Assembly (NCBI GenBank): GCA_018715285.1
Contig: DVLW01000226.1
Coordinates: 1 to 6,509, forward strand
DNA: 6,509 nucleotides
Direction of reading: 5' to 3'
Origin: Candidatus Faecivivens stercoripullorum
GTDB taxonomy: Bacteria; Bacillota; Clostridia; Oscillospirales; Ruminococcaceae
Shown: positions 5,685-6,509 of the stretch, in pieces
Position numbering within the stretch: the stretch's first letter is position 1
How the letters are laid out: each line of letters starts with the position of its first letter
The notes under the pieces: model-generated
Seen by the model: only the letters and a program-made list of their open reading frames with translations
What the model was told of the DNA's origin: nothing
Database searches by the model: none
Position numbers and translations under genes: made by a program

Positions 5685-6509
5685 TTATTTGTTATCAATC
5701 AGCTTTTCCAGCGTCTGACAGAGAATGTTGAAATCGATTGGTTTGGAGACATGTGCATTCATTCCGGCGGCCGTTGTAGTGGCGATATCTTCCGCAAAGG
5801 CGTTGGCCGTTACGGCAATGATCGGAATGGTACGGGCATCCGGACGGGAAAGAGCACGGATATTTTTGGCTGCTTCACAACCGTCCATCTGCGGCATCTG
5901 CATATCCATCAGAATTGCGTCAAACTCAAACGGTTTTGACGCTTTGAACAGCGACAGCGCTTCCTTTCCGTTCCATGCCTGAACGATATTAACGCCATTC
6001 ATCGACAGGATTTCTGTTGCAATCTCCATATTGACCATGTTGTCTTCCGCCAGCAGAATCTTTTTCCCATCCAGCGAAAATACAGGTATATTTTTAGGCT
6101 CTGTAATGTTCTTTTCTTCCCGTACAACGGTAAAAGGAACAGTGACTGTAAAGGTGGAACCAACTCCCAGTTCACTGTCTACGTTAATTTGACCGCTCAT
6201 CTGGGTTACCAGATTTTTGACAATCGGCATTCCCAGACCAGTACCGCTGATCTGACGGGACGAGAAGGTCGTCTCACGGGCATACGGTTCAAACAGCTGC
6301 GGCAGAAAATCTTTCGACATGCCGATGCCGGTATCCTGAACGACAATCTGATACTGAGAATACTCTTTGTCTTCAAACTGCTTGACAGTCACCGATATCG
6401 AGTCGCCTTCGGATGTAAATTTAAAGGCATTGGACAGCAGGTTATTCATAATCTGACTCATCCGTACCGAATCTCCCATGACGGTGGACTGGTACAGCGA
6501 GTAATTGAC
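5685..6509 (-). CDS. Hybrid sensor histidine kinase/response regulator, C-terminal part (partial)
   Basis: The last 274 residues of a larger signalling protein; the frame is open to the window edge, so the true start, sensor region and phosphorylated-histidine domain lie outside. Counting from the first visible residue, the ATPase domain shows the N box (QIMNNLLSNAFKFT, about 19-32), the G1 box DTGIGM (59-64) and the G2 box GTGLGM (89-94). A receiver domain follows from about residue 149, with the acidic pair E155-D156 in LLAEDN, the phosphoacceptor D202 in LMDMQMP, T234 in VTA and K256 in SKPID. All key residues are present, so both domains should be active. The protein ends right after the receiver domain, without a visible HPt or output domain, so the phosphoryl group would have to pass to a separate partner or act within the protein. 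The ATG at 6479 is internal, not the start. The ligand is unknown. Confidence 0.93.
   Translation of the reverse strand, partial: VNYSLYQSTVMGDSVRMSQIMNNLLSNAFKFTSEGDSISVTVKQFEDKEYSQYQIVVQDTGIGMSKDFLPQLFEPYARETTFSSRQISGTGLGMPIVKNLVTQMSGQINVDSELGVGSTFTVTVPFTVVREEKNITEPKNIPVFSLDGKKILLAEDNMVNMEIATEILSMNGVNIVQAWNGKEALSLFKASKPFEFDAILMDMQMPQMDGCEAAKNIRALSRPDARTIPIIAVTANAFAEDIATTTAAGMNAHVSKPIDFNILCQTLEKLIDNK

Noticed and set aside
5585..5698. Longer N-terminus for the methyltransferase starting at 5698
   Set aside because: The extra 38 residues would be encoded across the kinase terminator and the ogt promoter. The ATG at 5584 has a good ribosome site and matches the family start.
1..6509. CRISPR arrays, insertion sequences, tRNA or rRNA genes, toxin-antitoxin or phage-defence genes
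   Set aside because: No regularly spaced repeats, transposase, structural RNA signature or defence-type domain was seen on either strand.

Overview
The window looks like a chromosomal segment of a Gram-positive anaerobe of the Clostridia, most likely an Oscillospiraceae/Ruminococcaceae-type gut bacterium. The support is a class II (Firmicutes-type) GalT, strong AGGAGG-type ribosome binding sites, textbook sigma-A promoters, a cre/LacI-type operator, U-tailed terminators and a hybrid sensor kinase of a type common in that group. The placement is inference; no species can be named from the sequence alone.

Layout. Bases 1-117 hold a sigma-A promoter whose predicted start site lies inside a perfect 14-bp palindrome, followed by a Gfo/Idh/MocA-family oxidoreductase (118-1221) that ends in its own hairpin terminator. 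Bases 1287-1512 are a control region with alternating inverted half-sites, a strong promoter and a leader of about 128 nt that can form several hairpins. It drives a two-gene galactose operon: a galactokinase with an unusual signature motif (1513-2799) and a class II galactose-1-phosphate uridylyltransferase (2858-4348). A 16-bp perfect hairpin at 4388-4424 serves as a shared terminator between this operon and a convergent one. On the minus strand, an O6-methylguanine-DNA methyltransferase (5584-5075) and a PAT-type GNAT acetyltransferase (5041-4439, TTG start) form a likely operon with its own extended -10 promoter. Upstream of that, also on the minus strand, is the C-terminal part of a hybrid histidine kinase (5685 to the window edge), closed by another clear terminator.

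How the genes work together. GalK and GalT are two consecutive steps of the Leloir pathway, turning galactose into galactose-1-phosphate and then exchanging it with UDP-glucose. The epimerase GalE, a galactose transporter and a mutarotase are not in the window. The oxidoreductase probably handles a sugar or polyol under carbon-source control, but its substrate cannot be read from the sequence. The minus-strand genes belong to separate functions: alkylation repair, small-molecule acetylation and signal transduction.

I see no previously undescribed multi-gene system. The points most worth a second look are the gal control region and leader, the altered sugar-binding motif of the galactokinase, and the very strict codon usage of the three plus-strand genes.
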